DNA of 64,000 bases from Mesorhizobium sp. (GCF_016793485.1 NZ_JAEULZ010000016.1:219837-283836); one strand, 5' to 3'. Positions 1-9,744 are shown, counted from the stretch's first letter. Numbers and translations are program-made. Notes: generated by a model from the letters alone, not told the origin.

Positions 1-102
1 GCCGACCGCCATGTGCGTAGCCTCGTCCGCGCCAAGTATGGAGAGCGCATGCTCCAGCGCTTCGAGCCTGTGGCCGAGTTCATCGAGCTTGGCGAAAGAC
101 AT
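1..102 (-). CDS. N-terminal fragment, possible M32 carboxypeptidase
   Basis: The first 34 codons of a minus-strand gene run off the left edge. It starts at an ATG whose complement ends at 102, and a purine-rich AGGGAG lies about ten bases upstream of that start. The peptide begins MSFAKLDELGHRLEALEHAL and continues to DEATHMAVG. This resembles the opening helix and 'W/GxDEATxMPxG' region of carboxypeptidase Taq (M32 metallopeptidases), but the HExxH zinc site lies outside the window. The family call is inference from a short stretch. Confidence 0.4.
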   Translation of the reverse strand, partial: MSFAKLDELGHRLEALEHALSILGADEATHMAVG

Positions 103-207
103 GACGGGAACTCCCTGCGTGCAATCTATGGCTGGTTGAAGCTGAATGGATAAAGCACTTGCCGCAGGCGAGCCTGCCGATCAAGATCAAAGCGGGCGGA
201 GAAAGTT

Positions 208-561
208 ATGCTCTCGAATATCCTGATTGCGCTGGTAGCGGCGCTGCATGTCGGCTTCATGTATCTGGAAATGATCGCATGGGACCAGCCTCTCGGCCGC
301 AAGGTCTTCCGCACCACGCCGGAATTCGCGGCCGCGTCGAAGGCGCTTGCCGCCAATCAGGGCCTCTACAACGGCTTCCTCGTCGCAGGGCTGGTCTGGG
401 GTCTGTGGCTGGGCGACGATGGCTTTGCGGTGAAAGCCTTCTTCCTCGGCTGTGTGATCGTCGCGGGCCTGTTCGGCGCGGCGACCGTCAGCCCGCGCAT
501 CGCATGGGTTCAGGCCATGCCTGCCGCGATCGCGCTCATAGCCCTCAGGGCTGGACTCTAG
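208..561 (+). CDS. DUF1304 small membrane protein
   Basis: A 117-residue, almost entirely hydrophobic protein with about four predicted membrane segments. The N-terminal block with HVGFMYLEMIAW and the later FRTTPEF and NQGLYNGFLAAG-like segment are typical of DUF1304 inner-membrane proteins. Members are usually 115-125 residues, so this one is full length. The biochemical role of the family is unknown. It stands alone: the M32-like gene is divergent on its left, and a 240-base promoter region of the amidase gene follows. A longer frame covering the same DNA (159-674) has no family features. Confidence 0.8.
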   Translation: MLSNILIALVAALHVGFMYLEMIAWDQPLGRKVFRTTPEFAAASKALAANQGLYNGFLVAGLVWGLWLGDDGFAVKAFFLGCVIVAGLFGAATVSPRIAWVQAMPAAIALIALRAGL

Positions 562-625
562 ACGCCGCCGCACGCCGTACCGTTTTGGGCAGGCTTTTTG
601 GCGACGGCATTACCATTTGGCTGAC

Positions 626-645
626 ATATACCGAAAGGGGTATGT
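626..645. promoter_or_regulatory. Shared operator site A, upstream of the amidase gene
   Basis: On the minus strand this site reads ACATACCCCTTTCGGTATAT. It matches 18 of 20 bases of site C (9745-9764) and is clearly related to site B (5820-5839). The ATACC/GGTAT arms are inverted, as expected for a dimeric regulator. It lies about 160 bases before the start at 804, in a 240-base stretch (562-803) with no gene. The regulator is not proven; the LuxR-type protein at 5901-6758 is the nearest candidate. Confidence 0.6.
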
Positions 646-803
646 ACCCCCGGGTGACGACAGAGGCATCCTAGCGATAGATTTTGGGCAATCGAAGACA
701 TTGTGACCGGGCAGATCCGATAGCCGATATAAATCGAAATAAATTCAGGTGACTAAACACTTTGTTCGCAAGAATTCTGATGAAGTTTCAAGGAATGCGG
801 TGA

Positions 804-2855
804 ATGAGTCTGACCGGATATTTGGACGATATTTCCTATTTCCCGGGTGAGCGGCTTATCTGCCGCGTTTCCGGCAGGGGTAAGGCAACTGCTCGAATAG
901 CCAGGCTTGCGAAGGCAGGCGCATTCCATGTCGACAGCATTCCAATGCCCGATTCGGCGGAAACCGTGGCGGAGTTGGAGGAGCAGCCGCTCGATGCCGG
1001 AAGTGGTTTCTCTTTCGAACTTCCGCTGGATGTTGCTAGGTCCGCTTTCACCGTCGCGGTCCCTGTCTGCCTGACCTTCATCGACAACCAGCCGCGCATC
1101 GTGATCGCGCTCGAAGGCTCGGACTCGTTCGCAAGTCTCGTTGTCGATCCCCGTGGTCTCTCATGGCAAGTTGGCGACAGCCTAGCAGGTCAAGATGCCC
1201 TGCCGGTCGCTTTGAACGAATGGGACGATTTGTGCGTTTCCGTAGACCCTGCGGCAGGGACGATAACCGCACAACTCGCAGGGCAGATTTTAGCGACGCG
1301 CGCTATTCTCGGCGGGTCCGTGACTGTCACGCTAGGACGAAAGCTTCAGAGCTTCGGGTCCGGTTGCTACGGCCGGTTCGAAGGACCCATCATCTACGGC
1401 GCAGGTACATCAGCGCCCCTGGTTGCTTTCGACTTCTCCTCGAACTTCTCGGCCACGTCGATCGAAAGCGCCGGGATCGTCGGCAGCTTCATCAATCACC
1501 CCACCCGACGCGTGTTGGGGCGCCAACGCCCGGACATCCTTTCCGGCTTCCAGGACGGCGACCCGACGCCTTACAACGCCATCCATGTCCATGCCCTGGA
1601 TCTTACGGATGCGAAATGGCGTCCGACATTCGAGATCGAGTTGCCGGCGGAGTGTGCAAGCGGTGTTTATGCGGTCGACATTCTCGGCGAAAGCGGTGAA
1701 AGGCTTCGGCTTCCTTTCGTCATCAAGGCCAGACGGCCGACGGGCCAGGTGTTGTTCATCCTGCCGACGAACACCTACATCGCCTATGCCAATGAGCGCC
1801 TCGCCTTTTCGGATCGGGGTGCGGCAATCGCCTCGGATACAGACGGGATTCATCTGAATGCTCTCGACGAGGCGCTTGGCAATGAACCTTTGCTCGGCGC
1901 CTCGGTCTACGATCGCCACGCGGATGGGTCGGGCGTTCATTATTCTTCCCGCCGGCGCCCGGTGCTCAATCTGACCCCGGACTATCAGGGATGGTGGTGC
2001 ACGCAGGCTCCCCGTCACTTCCTGGCTGACCTGAACATTCCGCGTTGGCTCGACCATATCGGCCAGCAATACGACGTGGTGACGGACGAGGACGTCCATC
2101 GCCACGGCAGCGATCTACTCAAGGCGTACAAGGTGGTGATGACCGGGACACATCCCGAGTATCCCTCGCCCGAAAATCTCAAAGCCATGCATGAGTTCAG
2201 CGCCACCGGAAACCTGCTGTATCTCGGCGGCAACGGATTCTACTGGGTGACGGGTCACGATCCGCAGGACTTGGGTGTCATCGAAACCCGTCGAGGCTAC
2301 GCCGGACAGCGGAACTGGACGTCCGATCCCCTGGAGCTCAGGCTCTCCACGAACAACGAGCAGGGTGGTCTCTGGCGTCACCGGGGAATGGCTCCCAACC
2401 GCCTTACCGGCGTCGGAAGCGTCGCGGTCGGCTTCACCAAGGGATCCGGCTACGAGAGAACTCCGGAATCGTTCGAGGCGCGGTTTGCCGCGTTCTTCGA
2501 GGGTGTGGGCACGACGATCGGGGATGAAGGCGAGATTCTTGGAGGGGCGGCCAGCGATGAGCTTGACGCCAGCAACGTGGACCTCGGCACTCCAGCGAAC
2601 GCGGTTGTGCTCGCCAGGTCGCGTCACAACCGGACCTATCTTCCGTTCATCGAGGAGGAGGTCGAGATCCAGCATAATCTCGGTGGGGACTTGAACCCTA
2701 CCGTGAAGAGCGAGATCGTCTACTTCGAGCGGCCTACCGGCGGGAAGGTCTTCTCGGCCGGCGCCATCAATTTCTGTGGCGCTCTCGCCATCAACAATTT
2801 CGAAAACTCGGCCTCCCGCCTGGTGCGGAACGTCCTGACGAATTTTCTGTCGTAG
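804..2855 (+). CDS. N,N-dimethylformamidase large-subunit family protein
   Basis: A 683-residue protein, somewhat shorter than characterised N,N-dimethylformamidase large subunits (about 760). The N-terminal half looks like a beta-sandwich/lectin-like region. The C-terminal part carries the DMFA2-type core: FILPTNTYIAYAN, then ...TGTHPEYPS, YLGGNGFYWVTG and a later conserved Glu-rich segment. The characterised enzyme uses a mononuclear iron held by two Tyr and one Glu; candidate Tyr residues are visible in the NTYIAYAN and NGFYW motifs. No small (alpha) subunit gene is adjacent, so the substrate may be another amide. An AAGGA ribosome site precedes the ATG. The gene is followed after 39 bases by the DHDPS-family gene, probably in one operon driven from site A. 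Confidence 0.75.
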   Translation: MSLTGYLDDISYFPGERLICRVSGRGKATARIARLAKAGAFHVDSIPMPDSAETVAELEEQPLDAGSGFSFELPLDVARSAFTVAVPVCLTFIDNQPRIVIALEGSDSFASLVVDPRGLSWQVGDSLAGQDALPVALNEWDDLCVSVDPAAGTITAQLAGQILATRAILGGSVTVTLGRKLQSFGSGCYGRFEGPIIYGAGTSAPLVAFDFSSNFSATSIESAGIVGSFINHPTRRVLGRQRPDILSGFQDGDPTPYNAIHVHALDLTDAKWRPTFEIELPAECASGVYAVDILGESGERLRLPFVIKARRPTGQVLFILPTNTYIAYANERLAFSDRGAAIASDTDGIHLNALDEALGNEPLLGASVYDRHADGSGVHYSSRRRPVLNLTPDYQGWWCTQAPRHFLADLNIPRWLDHIGQQYDVVTDEDVHRHGSDLLKAYKVVMTGTHPEYPSPENLKAMHEFSATGNLLYLGGNGFYWVTGHDPQDLGVIETRRGYAGQRNWTSDPLELRLSTNNEQGGLWRHRGMAPNRLTGVGSVAVGFTKGSGYERTPESFEARFAAFFEGVGTTIGDEGEILGGAASDELDASNVDLGTPANAVVLARSRHNRTYLPFIEEEVEIQHNLGGDLNPTVKSEIVYFERPTGGKVFSAGAINFCGALAINNFENSASRLVRNVLTNFLS

Positions 2856-2894
2856 ACACGGCCGAGATAATCCGCAGCCATAAAGGGAATCTGA

Positions 2895-3854
2895 ATGAAC
2901 GCTTCGTTTTTTTCTGGCTGCATGCCAGCGCTGATGACGCCTTGCCGGCCGGATCGCACGCCTGACTTCGACGCCCTTGTTCGCAGGGGACAGGAGCTCA
3001 TCGCTACCGGCATGTCCGCCGTGATCTATTGCGGCTCGATGGGTGACTGGCCACTCCTGTCCGATGAGCAGAGGATGGAAGGTGTTGAACGCCTCGCCAA
3101 GGCCGGCGTGCCTGTTGTCGTCGGCACCGGTGCAATCAATTCAGCGTCTGCCACGGCACATGCCCGGCATGCGCAGAAGGTCGGCGCGAAAGGCCTGATG
3201 GTGATCCCCCGCGTGCTGTCGCGCGGTCCGGTCCTGGCTGCCCAACGTCATCATTTCAAGTCGATCCTGGCCGCCGCGCCGAATCTGCCAGCCGTGATCT
3301 ACAACAGCCCCTATTATGGCTTCTCGACACGCGCCGACCTCTTCTTCTCGCTGCGGGCCGAGCATCCTAACCTGGTCGGCTTCAAGGAGTTCGGTCGCGT
3401 TGAGGATCTTCGCTATGCGGGAGAATTCATCACCAGCGGCGGAGACGATGTGGCTCTGATGGTGGGCGTGGATACCTGCGTGGTGCACGGCTTTGTTAAC
3501 TGTGGGGCGTCCGGCGCCATCACGGGCATTGGCAACGTCCTGCCGAAGGAGGTTCTCAATCTGGTTGCCCTCAGCCAGGCCGCGGCTCGCGGCGACGTCC
3601 AGGCTCGCCAGAAGGCGCTGGAGTTGGAGCAGGCGCTGGCGGTGTTGTCGTCGTTCGACGAGGGTCCCGATCTCGTGCTCTATTTCAAGCATATGATGGT
3701 CCTGAGAGGCTTCCCTGAATACGAGCTCCACTTCAACGAAACGGATGCATTGTCGGAAAGCCAGCGCGGATATGTCGAGGCCCAGCTGAAGCTGTTCGAT
3801 GCTTGGTATGCTGACTGGTCGACGCAGCACGGCGCGATCAAGGCCGCCGCGTAG
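2895..3854 (+). CDS. DHDPS/NAL-family aldolase or dehydratase
   Basis: A 319-residue class I aldolase-fold protein of the dihydrodipicolinate synthase / N-acetylneuraminate lyase superfamily. The Schiff-base lysine is Lys164 in VGFKEFG and the partner tyrosine is about Tyr136 in YNSPYYGF, with the 28-residue spacing normal for the family. The substrate-binding G-S-M-G-D segment (residues 44-48) differs from the GTTGE of true DapA, so lysine biosynthesis is unlikely. Family members in catabolic clusters include 2-keto-3-deoxy-sugar-acid dehydratases and pyrroline-4-hydroxy-2-carboxylate deaminase. The latter fits the nearby proline-racemase-family and aldehyde dehydrogenase genes, but this is inference. 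It probably forms a two-gene operon with the upstream amidase-like gene and ends at a strong terminator. Confidence 0.75.
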   Translation: MNASFFSGCMPALMTPCRPDRTPDFDALVRRGQELIATGMSAVIYCGSMGDWPLLSDEQRMEGVERLAKAGVPVVVGTGAINSASATAHARHAQKVGAKGLMVIPRVLSRGPVLAAQRHHFKSILAAAPNLPAVIYNSPYYGFSTRADLFFSLRAEHPNLVGFKEFGRVEDLRYAGEFITSGGDDVALMVGVDTCVVHGFVNCGASGAITGIGNVLPKEVLNLVALSQAAARGDVQARQKALELEQALAVLSSFDEGPDLVLYFKHMMVLRGFPEYELHFNETDALSESQRGYVEAQLKLFDAWYADWSTQHGAIKAAA

Positions 3855-3925
3855 CCGGCGATAAAATCCCGGGCTTGGGGCACAGCACCCAGGCCCGGCT
3901 TTCTGGTGTCTCCCAAGACCACGCG

Positions 3926-3967
3926 AAACGCCGCTCCCGAATACTCTCCGGGGCGGCGTTTTTTCTT
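3926..3967 (+). terminator. Rho-independent terminator of the amidase/DHDPS operon
   Basis: An AAACGCCGC...GCGGCGTTT hairpin is followed by a T-rich run TTTTCTTTC. It lies 70 bases after the DHDPS-family stop and before the convergent GMC gene. A weaker CCGGGC/GCCCGG hairpin sits just upstream, near 3869-3898. Confidence 0.75.
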
Positions 3968-4048
3968 TCTGGAAAACGTCTCCGTTATCGGATGGCCGCG
4001 CTCCGGTTCACGGCGACGCTTGCAGCCGCCTAGTTCGACGGCCGCCAG

Positions 4049-5683
4049 TCAGTGCGCGTAAGGCGCGTCCTGCGGCGTTAGCGCCGGAACCCCGAGGACG
4101 GAATCCGACAGTTTTTCCGCGATCATCATGGTCGGGCAATGAAGATTTGCGTTGGTGACGCGAGGCATGACCGACGCGTCGATCACGCGCAGGCCCGTCG
4201 TTCCGTAGACACGACCCTCTTCGTCGACGACGGCCATGTCGTCGGTGCCCATGCGGCAGCTGGAGCATGGGTGATACTGGGTATTGGTGTTCTTTTTCAG
4301 CCAGGCCAGAAGTTCGGCGTCTTGCATCTTGTAGAGACCCGGCTGCAGCGACTCGCCCCTCAGCTTGTCCCAGGCCGGCTGCTGCACGATTTCGTCCGTG
4401 TGGCGAAGACCATCCATCAGGTCGCGCGCATCTTCCGGATCGGAAAGATAGTTCAGGACAATGCGGGGGGGCTTTCGCGGGTCCGCGGATGTGAGGGTAA
4501 TCTCGCCCCTGCTGCGCGGAAGCGCGAGACATGTCTGGTAGATGAAGCCGTCCTCGACGGTGACGCTGCCATGCGACAGCTCGCCGAGCACCGGCAGGAA
4601 TTCGTGCTGGATATTCGGATACGCGACACGATCGCTGCTTTTGAAGAAAGATCCCGTCTCCCAAAGATTTGTAGCGCCCAGCCCCGATCTCAGGAAGAGC
4701 CACTGCGCCCCGATCAGTCCCATCTTGAACATATTGAGGCCGACGCCCGGCGAGACTCCGCGACGCGAAGCTCGGTAGCTGACGGATACGGCGATATGAT
4801 CCTGCACGCCCTTTCCAACCCCGGGCAGGTCCACGACACTCCGGATGCCGTGCTGCTCGAGTTCCTGTTTGGGGCCTATGCCGGACAGCAGCAGCAGTTG
4901 GGGAGAATTGAAGGCGCCGCCGCTGACGATGACTTCTCGCTCCGCATACGCCTCACGTACAGTGCCCTTCTGTTCGTAACGCACACCAATGGCGCGCTTG
5001 CCATCAAAAAGAACGCTGTGAGCCAAAGCGTCCAGCTCCAGGTGGACGTTTCCTTGGCGCAGGGCCGGCTTCAGATACTGGCGTCCTCCGCTCGCACGAA
5101 TGCCGTGGTCGATGTTGGCTTGATATGCGTGAACGCCTTCCTGCTGGTAAGCGTTGTAGTCCTTGTTCAAGGGATGCCCAGCCTGCTGGCCCGCTTCGAG
5201 GAAAGCCTGGAAGGGCTCCAGTTCAGCCTTCATAGTCGTTATGGAGATCGGACCGTCACCGCCCCGATACTGGTTCGCGCCACCGTCATAGCTCTCCAGC
5301 CGTTTGAAATAGGGAAGACAGTGGGCGTAGCTCCAGTTCCGGAGGTTGAAATCCTCTGCCCATCGGTCAAAGTCACGCGGGTTGCCGCGGACATAGACCA
5401 TGCCGTTGAGCGACCCCGAGCCGCCCAACATCCTGCCGCGAACATGCGTGATCGAGCGACCATCGAGAGCCGGTTCCGGTCCCGTTTCAAATGACCAGGT
5501 GCGCGCCTTGTCAGTCAGCGGGTAGGACAGCGCTGCAGGCATACGCACGTATACGGAATTGTCGCTGGGACCGGCCTCCAGAACGAGAACGCGGGTGTTC
5601 TTGTCTGCCCCAAGGCGGGCGGCCACGATTGCTCCCGCCGCTCCGGAACCGATGATGATGTAGTCGTATTTCGAAGCTGGCAT
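4049..5683 (-). CDS. GMC-family FAD-dependent alcohol/choline dehydrogenase-like
   Basis: A 544-residue glucose-methanol-choline oxidoreductase. The ADP-binding Rossmann motif is at residues 8-20 (IIIGSGAAG...), with the expected GMC signature GSGSLNGMVYVRG. The C-terminal active-site pair is His471 in HPCSSCRMG and His515 in TNANLHCPTM; choline oxidase has Asn at the second place. The start is set at ATG 5683, where MPASKYDYIII begins, because the upstream in-frame extension to 5782 has no family similarity. It probably oxidises an alcohol with transfer of electrons to a quinone or oxygen. It is divergent from the LuxR-type regulator, with operator site B between them. Confidence 0.85.
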   Translation of the reverse strand: MPASKYDYIIIGSGAAGAIVAARLGADKNTRVLVLEAGPSDNSVYVRMPAALSYPLTDKARTWSFETGPEPALDGRSITHVRGRMLGGSGSLNGMVYVRGNPRDFDRWAEDFNLRNWSYAHCLPYFKRLESYDGGANQYRGGDGPISITTMKAELEPFQAFLEAGQQAGHPLNKDYNAYQQEGVHAYQANIDHGIRASGGRQYLKPALRQGNVHLELDALAHSVLFDGKRAIGVRYEQKGTVREAYAEREVIVSGGAFNSPQLLLLSGIGPKQELEQHGIRSVVDLPGVGKGVQDHIAVSVSYRASRRGVSPGVGLNMFKMGLIGAQWLFLRSGLGATNLWETGSFFKSSDRVAYPNIQHEFLPVLGELSHGSVTVEDGFIYQTCLALPRSRGEITLTSADPRKPPRIVLNYLSDPEDARDLMDGLRHTDEIVQQPAWDKLRGESLQPGLYKMQDAELLAWLKKNTNTQYHPCSSCRMGTDDMAVVDEEGRVYGTTGLRVIDASVMPRVTNANLHCPTMMIAEKLSDSVLGVPALTPQDAPYAH

Positions 5684-5819
5684 CTTTGGTTTCGTCCGAT
5701 CCGAAGCGTTCCATCGCCGATCAGCCGCATTCCAGCACAAGCACCTCGATGTCTCGACAGCCTGCAGCGACAGCTCTGACAATCTATCGCCTGCGTTTAG
5801 ACGGGATAGGGGTTCGACA

Positions 5820-5839
5820 GTATACCCCGTTTGGCATAT
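5820..5839. promoter_or_regulatory. Shared operator site B, between the GMC and regulator genes
   Basis: Plus-strand sequence GTATACCCCGTTTGGCATAT matches 16 of 20 bases of site C. It lies in the divergent intergenic region, about 137 bases from the GMC start and 62 from the regulator start, so one site could control both directions. Confidence 0.6.
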
Positions 5840-5900
5840 TGTTGCTGGAGTGATGCAATGTAACGCGTGAGGCCTGCAATCGGGGTGCTGGACCAGAGCC

Positions 5901-6758
5901 TTGCGTTCGGAGTTGATTGACGTTTTGATAGGGCCTGCGAAAACAATAGAAATCGCAACCCGCTTGCTGACTGCGGTTCGCTCTGAAGAGTTTCCGGGGC
6001 AGTTGATACAGGTGCTTCAACAGATCGCGCCTTTCGACATGCACTCGGCTACCATTTTCATGCCCGGCCGCCCTCCGGTCATGCTCGCCGGCAATCTGGA
6101 ACAATCCGTTCCCCCTCACGTCATCGAAAATTTCCTGACTGGCACCTATCTGCTTGATGCTGTCTATACGGCAACCTGCGCAGGCGTCGAACCAGGTCTG
6201 TTTCGCCTGTCCGACCTGGCACCCGACAATTACTTTTCGAGCGATTTCTACAATTCCGCGGACTTCCATCCTTGTGTCTCGGAAGAGGCAGGCTCGTTGG
6301 CGGAAGAGATCGTCTACATGGCGAGACCGACCGAGGGACTGTACTTGGTGCAGTCCCTGATGAGGACGAACAATACGCAACCCTTCAGCGATGCCGAATT
6401 CGACGACCTCAAGGTGGTTACGCCCCTGGTGCTGGAAACGATGAGCACCTATTGGCATGGAGCCGGCATGCAAGCGCTGCAATCGGGAGGGGTCCCAACC
6501 GCTTCCGTATTGGATCAGGCCTTCGCCACCTTCGCCAAGGACAAGCTGTCACCCCGCGAACAGACAATCGTGAGCCTTCTCCTGAGAGGCCACTCGACGC
6601 TGTCCGTCGCGCACAATCTGGACATTGCGGAAGGCACCGCCAAGGTCCACCGTCGCAACATCTATGAGAAGCTCGGCATCAGCAGCCAGGCACAACTCTT
6701 CCTGATGTTCTGCGCCCATATAATCGATCGAAGGGCCGGCAGCTTCGTGGCTCAGTGA
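5901..6758 (+). CDS. LuxR-family HTH transcriptional regulator
   Basis: A 285-residue regulator. The C-terminal LuxR/GerE helix-turn-helix begins near residue 214 with LSPREQTIVSLLLRGHS and continues through EGTAKVHRRNIYEKLGI, the DNA-recognition segment. The N-terminal 200 residues form a GAF-like sensor of a type seen beside rhizobial catabolic operons; no acyl-homoserine-lactone-binding signature is seen. The start is a TTG with a weak ribosome site, and no better in-frame ATG exists before residue 46, so the exact start is uncertain. Its position, divergent from the GMC gene and over site B, makes it the likely regulator of the three-site regulon (inference). Confidence 0.85.
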   Translation: MRSELIDVLIGPAKTIEIATRLLTAVRSEEFPGQLIQVLQQIAPFDMHSATIFMPGRPPVMLAGNLEQSVPPHVIENFLTGTYLLDAVYTATCAGVEPGLFRLSDLAPDNYFSSDFYNSADFHPCVSEEAGSLAEEIVYMARPTEGLYLVQSLMRTNNTQPFSDAEFDDLKVVTPLVLETMSTYWHGAGMQALQSGGVPTASVLDQAFATFAKDKLSPREQTIVSLLLRGHSTLSVAHNLDIAEGTAKVHRRNIYEKLGISSQAQLFLMFCAHIIDRRAGSFVAQ

Positions 6759-6791
6759 GGCCCAAGCGCGACGCTTTGTCGGAACTGGGGC

Positions 6792-6989
6792 TTAATCTCC
6801 GTTGCTGGCCAAGGAATAGAGCCTGCCGGCAACGGCCCAGTCGGATCGTTCGACTTCGACGAAGATCACGGTGGTATCCGTCGGAGGAATGCCGTCGACG
6901 GATTGAAGCACATTGGTGATGCCCTCGGCGAGCGCGGCCTTGGTTTCCGGACTCCGTCCCTTGAAAAGCTCGATCCTGACGATGGGCAT
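6792..6989 (-). CDS. 4-oxalocrotonate tautomerase-family protein
   Basis: A 65-residue protein beginning MPIVRIELFKGRSPETKAAL. Pro1 (exposed after Met removal) is the catalytic base of the 4-OT tautomerase family, whose members are 60-80 residues. An AGGAGG ribosome site lies 7-8 bases before the ATG. It is downstream of, and in the same direction as, the proline-racemase-family gene (73-base gap), and its C-terminus is convergent with the LuxR gene. It probably tautomerises a 2-hydroxydienoate or keto intermediate of the cluster's pathway. The substrate is not readable. Confidence 0.85.
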   Translation of the reverse strand: MPIVRIELFKGRSPETKAALAEGITNVLQSVDGIPPTDTTVIFVEVERSDWAVAGRLYSLASNGD

Positions 6990-7062
6990 CCTGGCCTCCT
7001 AGAGCAATTCCAGGAAAAGTGCGTAGCGGTTTCCCGTCCGGAATTGTGTAGAAACAAATACT

Positions 7063-8091
7063 CTAGAGCAGCGCCGGCCATGTGTCGGACAAGCGATACC
7101 CGGTCTGGAAGGGATCGGCCGGGTCGACCATCAACTGGGCCGTGCCGACAATCCATGCTCGACCGGAGATGAGCGGCCGGATCGCCTTCCTGCCGCTGAG
7201 GTCGACCTCGCTGTCGATCTTGCAATGGAATTCCGTATCGATGATCGAGACGCCGACAAATGGCTCGCCAACGCGCAGCCGGCCTTTCGCGTGCAACACC
7301 GCCATCCGGGCCGAACAGCCGGTACCGGTGGGCGATCGGTCGATCTTGCCCGGGCGGATCGCGACGGCGTTCTTTCCCGTCAGGACGCCATCCTTTTCGA
7401 CTACAGGGTTGGTGAATTGGCAGAAGGAGATGTGGTTCCAATCGGTTGTGGGATGGCTGAAGCCGAGCTGCTCATTGGCCGCCCGAGTGATTTTCATGCC
7501 CACCTGCGCGAGATCGCGGGCCTGGTCCGGCTCAAGGGTAAGTCCGAGCGACTGGGCATCGACAAGCACGAAGCTGTCGCCGCCATAGGCCGTATCGACG
7601 GTCAGCGTACCGAAACCCTCGACCTCGAGCTTGGCATCGAGCTTGTCGGCGAAGGATGCGACGTTGCGGACGCGAATGCGCTCGGCCTTGCCGCCGCTGC
7701 ACTCGGCCTGGACTTCGACGATGCCGCCCGGCGCCTCCAGCACCATTTCAGTTATCGGCTCCTGCATCGGGATGATGCCGGTGTCGAGGAGCACCGTCGC
7801 GACGCAGATCGAGTTGGAGCCCGACATGGGTGGGGTGTCGGCGGGCTCCATGATGATCCAGCCCATCTGCGCCTTCGGATTCTTCGGAGGGACCAGCAGG
7901 TTCACATGCCGGAACACGCCGCCCCGCGGTTCGTTCAAGACGAAATTACGAAGCGTATTGTCCTCGGCAATGAAGCGCGACTGTTCCCAGACCGTGTCCC
8001 CGGGCGGAGGAGCGACCCCGCCGACGATGACGTCGCCCACTTCCCCTTCTGCATGACAGGTCACCACATGTACGACTTTGGACGAGCGCAT
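7063..8091 (-). CDS. Proline racemase/hydroxyproline epimerase-family protein, catalytic Cys replaced
   Basis: A 342-residue member of the proline racemase superfamily. The characteristic blocks are present ([56 protein letters not shown]). At the first catalytic position, normally MCGH, the sequence has MSGS. At the second, normally SPCGTG, it has SPTGTG. The two-thiol racemisation chemistry is therefore missing. Family members with Thr at the second site include trans-3-hydroxyproline dehydratases, but those keep the first Cys. The true reaction is open. The start has a GGAG ribosome site 6-9 bases upstream. It lies 71 bases downstream of the aldehyde dehydrogenase gene and is likely co-transcribed with it. 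Confidence 0.8.
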   Translation of the reverse strand: MRSSKVVHVVTCHAEGEVGDVIVGGVAPPPGDTVWEQSRFIAEDNTLRNFVLNEPRGGVFRHVNLLVPPKNPKAQMGWIIMEPADTPPMSGSNSICVATVLLDTGIIPMQEPITEMVLEAPGGIVEVQAECSGGKAERIRVRNVASFADKLDAKLEVEGFGTLTVDTAYGGDSFVLVDAQSLGLTLEPDQARDLAQVGMKITRAANEQLGFSHPTTDWNHISFCQFTNPVVEKDGVLTGKNAVAIRPGKIDRSPTGTGCSARMAVLHAKGRLRVGEPFVGVSIIDTEFHCKIDSEVDLSGRKAIRPLISGRAWIVGTAQLMVDPADPFQTGYRLSDTWPALL

Positions 8092-8162
8092 TCTTGACTC
8101 CGTATCCGTTGGATAAAGACCAGTCTGAGCGACCGGACGACCTGTTTGAATTGCGCGGCTTA

Positions 8163-9623
8163 TCAGCCCGCCAGCTTCACGTAGATGGATTTCACTTCCA
8201 TGAACTCCAGGATTCCGTCCAAGCCATTTTCCCGGCCAAGGCCACTGTCCTTCATGCCGCCGAACGGCAATTGCGGCATCGTTTCGAGATAGGCATTCAC
8301 ATATACAGTTCCGCTTCTCAAACGGCGAGAAACGCTCATCGCGCGAGAGAGGTTTGTCGTCCAGACGCCATTGGCCAGGCCATAGGCGGTGTCGTTGACG
8401 AGATCCACCGCCTCCTCATCAGTTTCGAACGACGTGGCGGCTACCACGGGGCCGAATACCTCTTCGGCGAAGATTCGCATTTCGGGTTTCACGCCGGTCA
8501 GGATTGTCGGCTCGACAAAATAGCCGCTTGCAAGAGCCGTGTCGCTGAACCGGCCTCCCCCGGTGACAAGCTGGGCGCCTTGCTGCGTCGCATCCGTGAT
8601 GTAGCCCAGAACCTTATCAAGATGCTGCTCGTGGATGAGCGCACCGATATTCGCATCTGGATCATCCGGTGTCCCCGGACGCAGGTTGCGGGCCTTTTCC
8701 GCCAGCTTCTCGACAAACTCGTCGTAGACGGATGCCTGGACGAACAGGCGGCCGGCAGCGCAACACTCTTCACCCTGGTTGACCGTAAAGCCTGCAAGGG
8801 CGCCGTCGACCGCGGCATCCAGGTCGGCATCCGCGAACACCACATTGGCGCCTTTACCACCCAGCTCAAGCGCCACCTTCTTCAGGTTGGCTCCCGCATG
8901 AGCGGCAAGCCACTTGCCGACACGTGTCGAGCCCGTAAAAGAGATCATGTCCACGAAGGAACTCTCGCAGACAACCTTGCCGAAAGTCTCGCCCACCGCC
9001 GGCAGCACATTGAGGACTCCATCCGGCAGACCGGCCTGCTTGGCCAAAACGGCAATTTCCAGAGTCGTGCCGGCCGTAAGTTCCGACGGCTTGACCACGA
9101 CCGAGCAACCGGCCGCCAGGGCATAGGGCAGCTTTTGCGACAGCGTGACCATCGGATAATTCCAGGGAAGGATCAGGGCCACGACCGGATACGGTTGATA
9201 GCTGACCAACCCCATCTTTTCGACACCCTCGCCGTTGACGAGGCGCCCCGGCAGGTTGAACGCCAGTGACGCGGCATAGCGAATGAGTTCGACCGACCAT
9301 TCGATCTCGCCGGTGGCGCCTGAGATCACCTTGCCGGCCTCGTCGGCCTCGATGCGGGCGAGCCTCGGAACGTTCGCCTCTATCAGGTCAGCCCAACGAT
9401 TGAGTACCTTGGCTCTGGCGCTGCCCGGAAGTTCGCTCCATGCACCTTTAAGGAACGCAGAATGTGCCGCTGCGGCTGCATCTTCGATCTCGACGGCGCC
9501 AGCCAGTGTAAACTTGGCGACTGGTTTGGATGTGGCCGGGGAAACGCGGTCGACAACCGCACCACCGGCAGCTTCGACCCAGCTTCCCGCAATCCACAGG
9601 CCATAGTCACGCGTGCCGGACAT
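8163..9623 (-). CDS. NAD(P)-dependent aldehyde dehydrogenase
   Basis: A 486-residue ALDH-superfamily enzyme of full length. The general-base glutamate lies in [12 protein letters not shown] (about residue 254) and the nucleophilic cysteine in [11 protein letters not shown] (about residue 287). The C-terminal [15 protein letters not shown] motif is typical of betaine-aldehyde and semialdehyde-type dehydrogenases. The start is at ATG 9623 ([11 protein letters not shown]), preceded by AGAAGGTG; the longer frame to 9662 is not conserved-looking. It is the first gene of a minus-strand unit with the racemase-family and tautomerase genes, and operator site C lies about 120 bases upstream. It probably oxidises the aldehyde made by the GMC dehydrogenase or by amide cleavage (inference). 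Confidence 0.88.
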   Translation of the reverse strand: MSGTRDYGLWIAGSWVEAAGGAVVDRVSPATSKPVAKFTLAGAVEIEDAAAAAHSAFLKGAWSELPGSARAKVLNRWADLIEANVPRLARIEADEAGKVISGATGEIEWSVELIRYAASLAFNLPGRLVNGEGVEKMGLVSYQPYPVVALILPWNYPMVTLSQKLPYALAAGCSVVVKPSELTAGTTLEIAVLAKQAGLPDGVLNVLPAVGETFGKVVCESSFVDMISFTGSTRVGKWLAAHAGANLKKVALELGGKGANVVFADADLDAAVDGALAGFTVNQGEECCAAGRLFVQASVYDEFVEKLAEKARNLRPGTPDDPDANIGALIHEQHLDKVLGYITDATQQGAQLVTGGGRFSDTALASGYFVEPTILTGVKPEMRIFAEEVFGPVVAATSFETDEEAVDLVNDTAYGLANGVWTTNLSRAMSVSRRLRSGTVYVNAYLETMPQLPFGGMKDSGLGRENGLDGILEFMEVKSIYVKLAG

Positions 9624-9744
9624 GAACAAACACCTTCTCGTAGCCCTGTGCTTCGCCGGCAAGGGAACAGCCGCGCGAAATGATCACAATTTCCGATTTC
9701 GTTAGTTGGTTGCCGCGACGCTACAATGGGCCTTGCCACGAGGA

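Noticed and set aside
4139-5494. Long plus-strand frame (451 codons) opposite the GMC gene
   Set aside because: It is the antisense shadow of a clear GMC oxidoreductase and has no family features or ribosome site.
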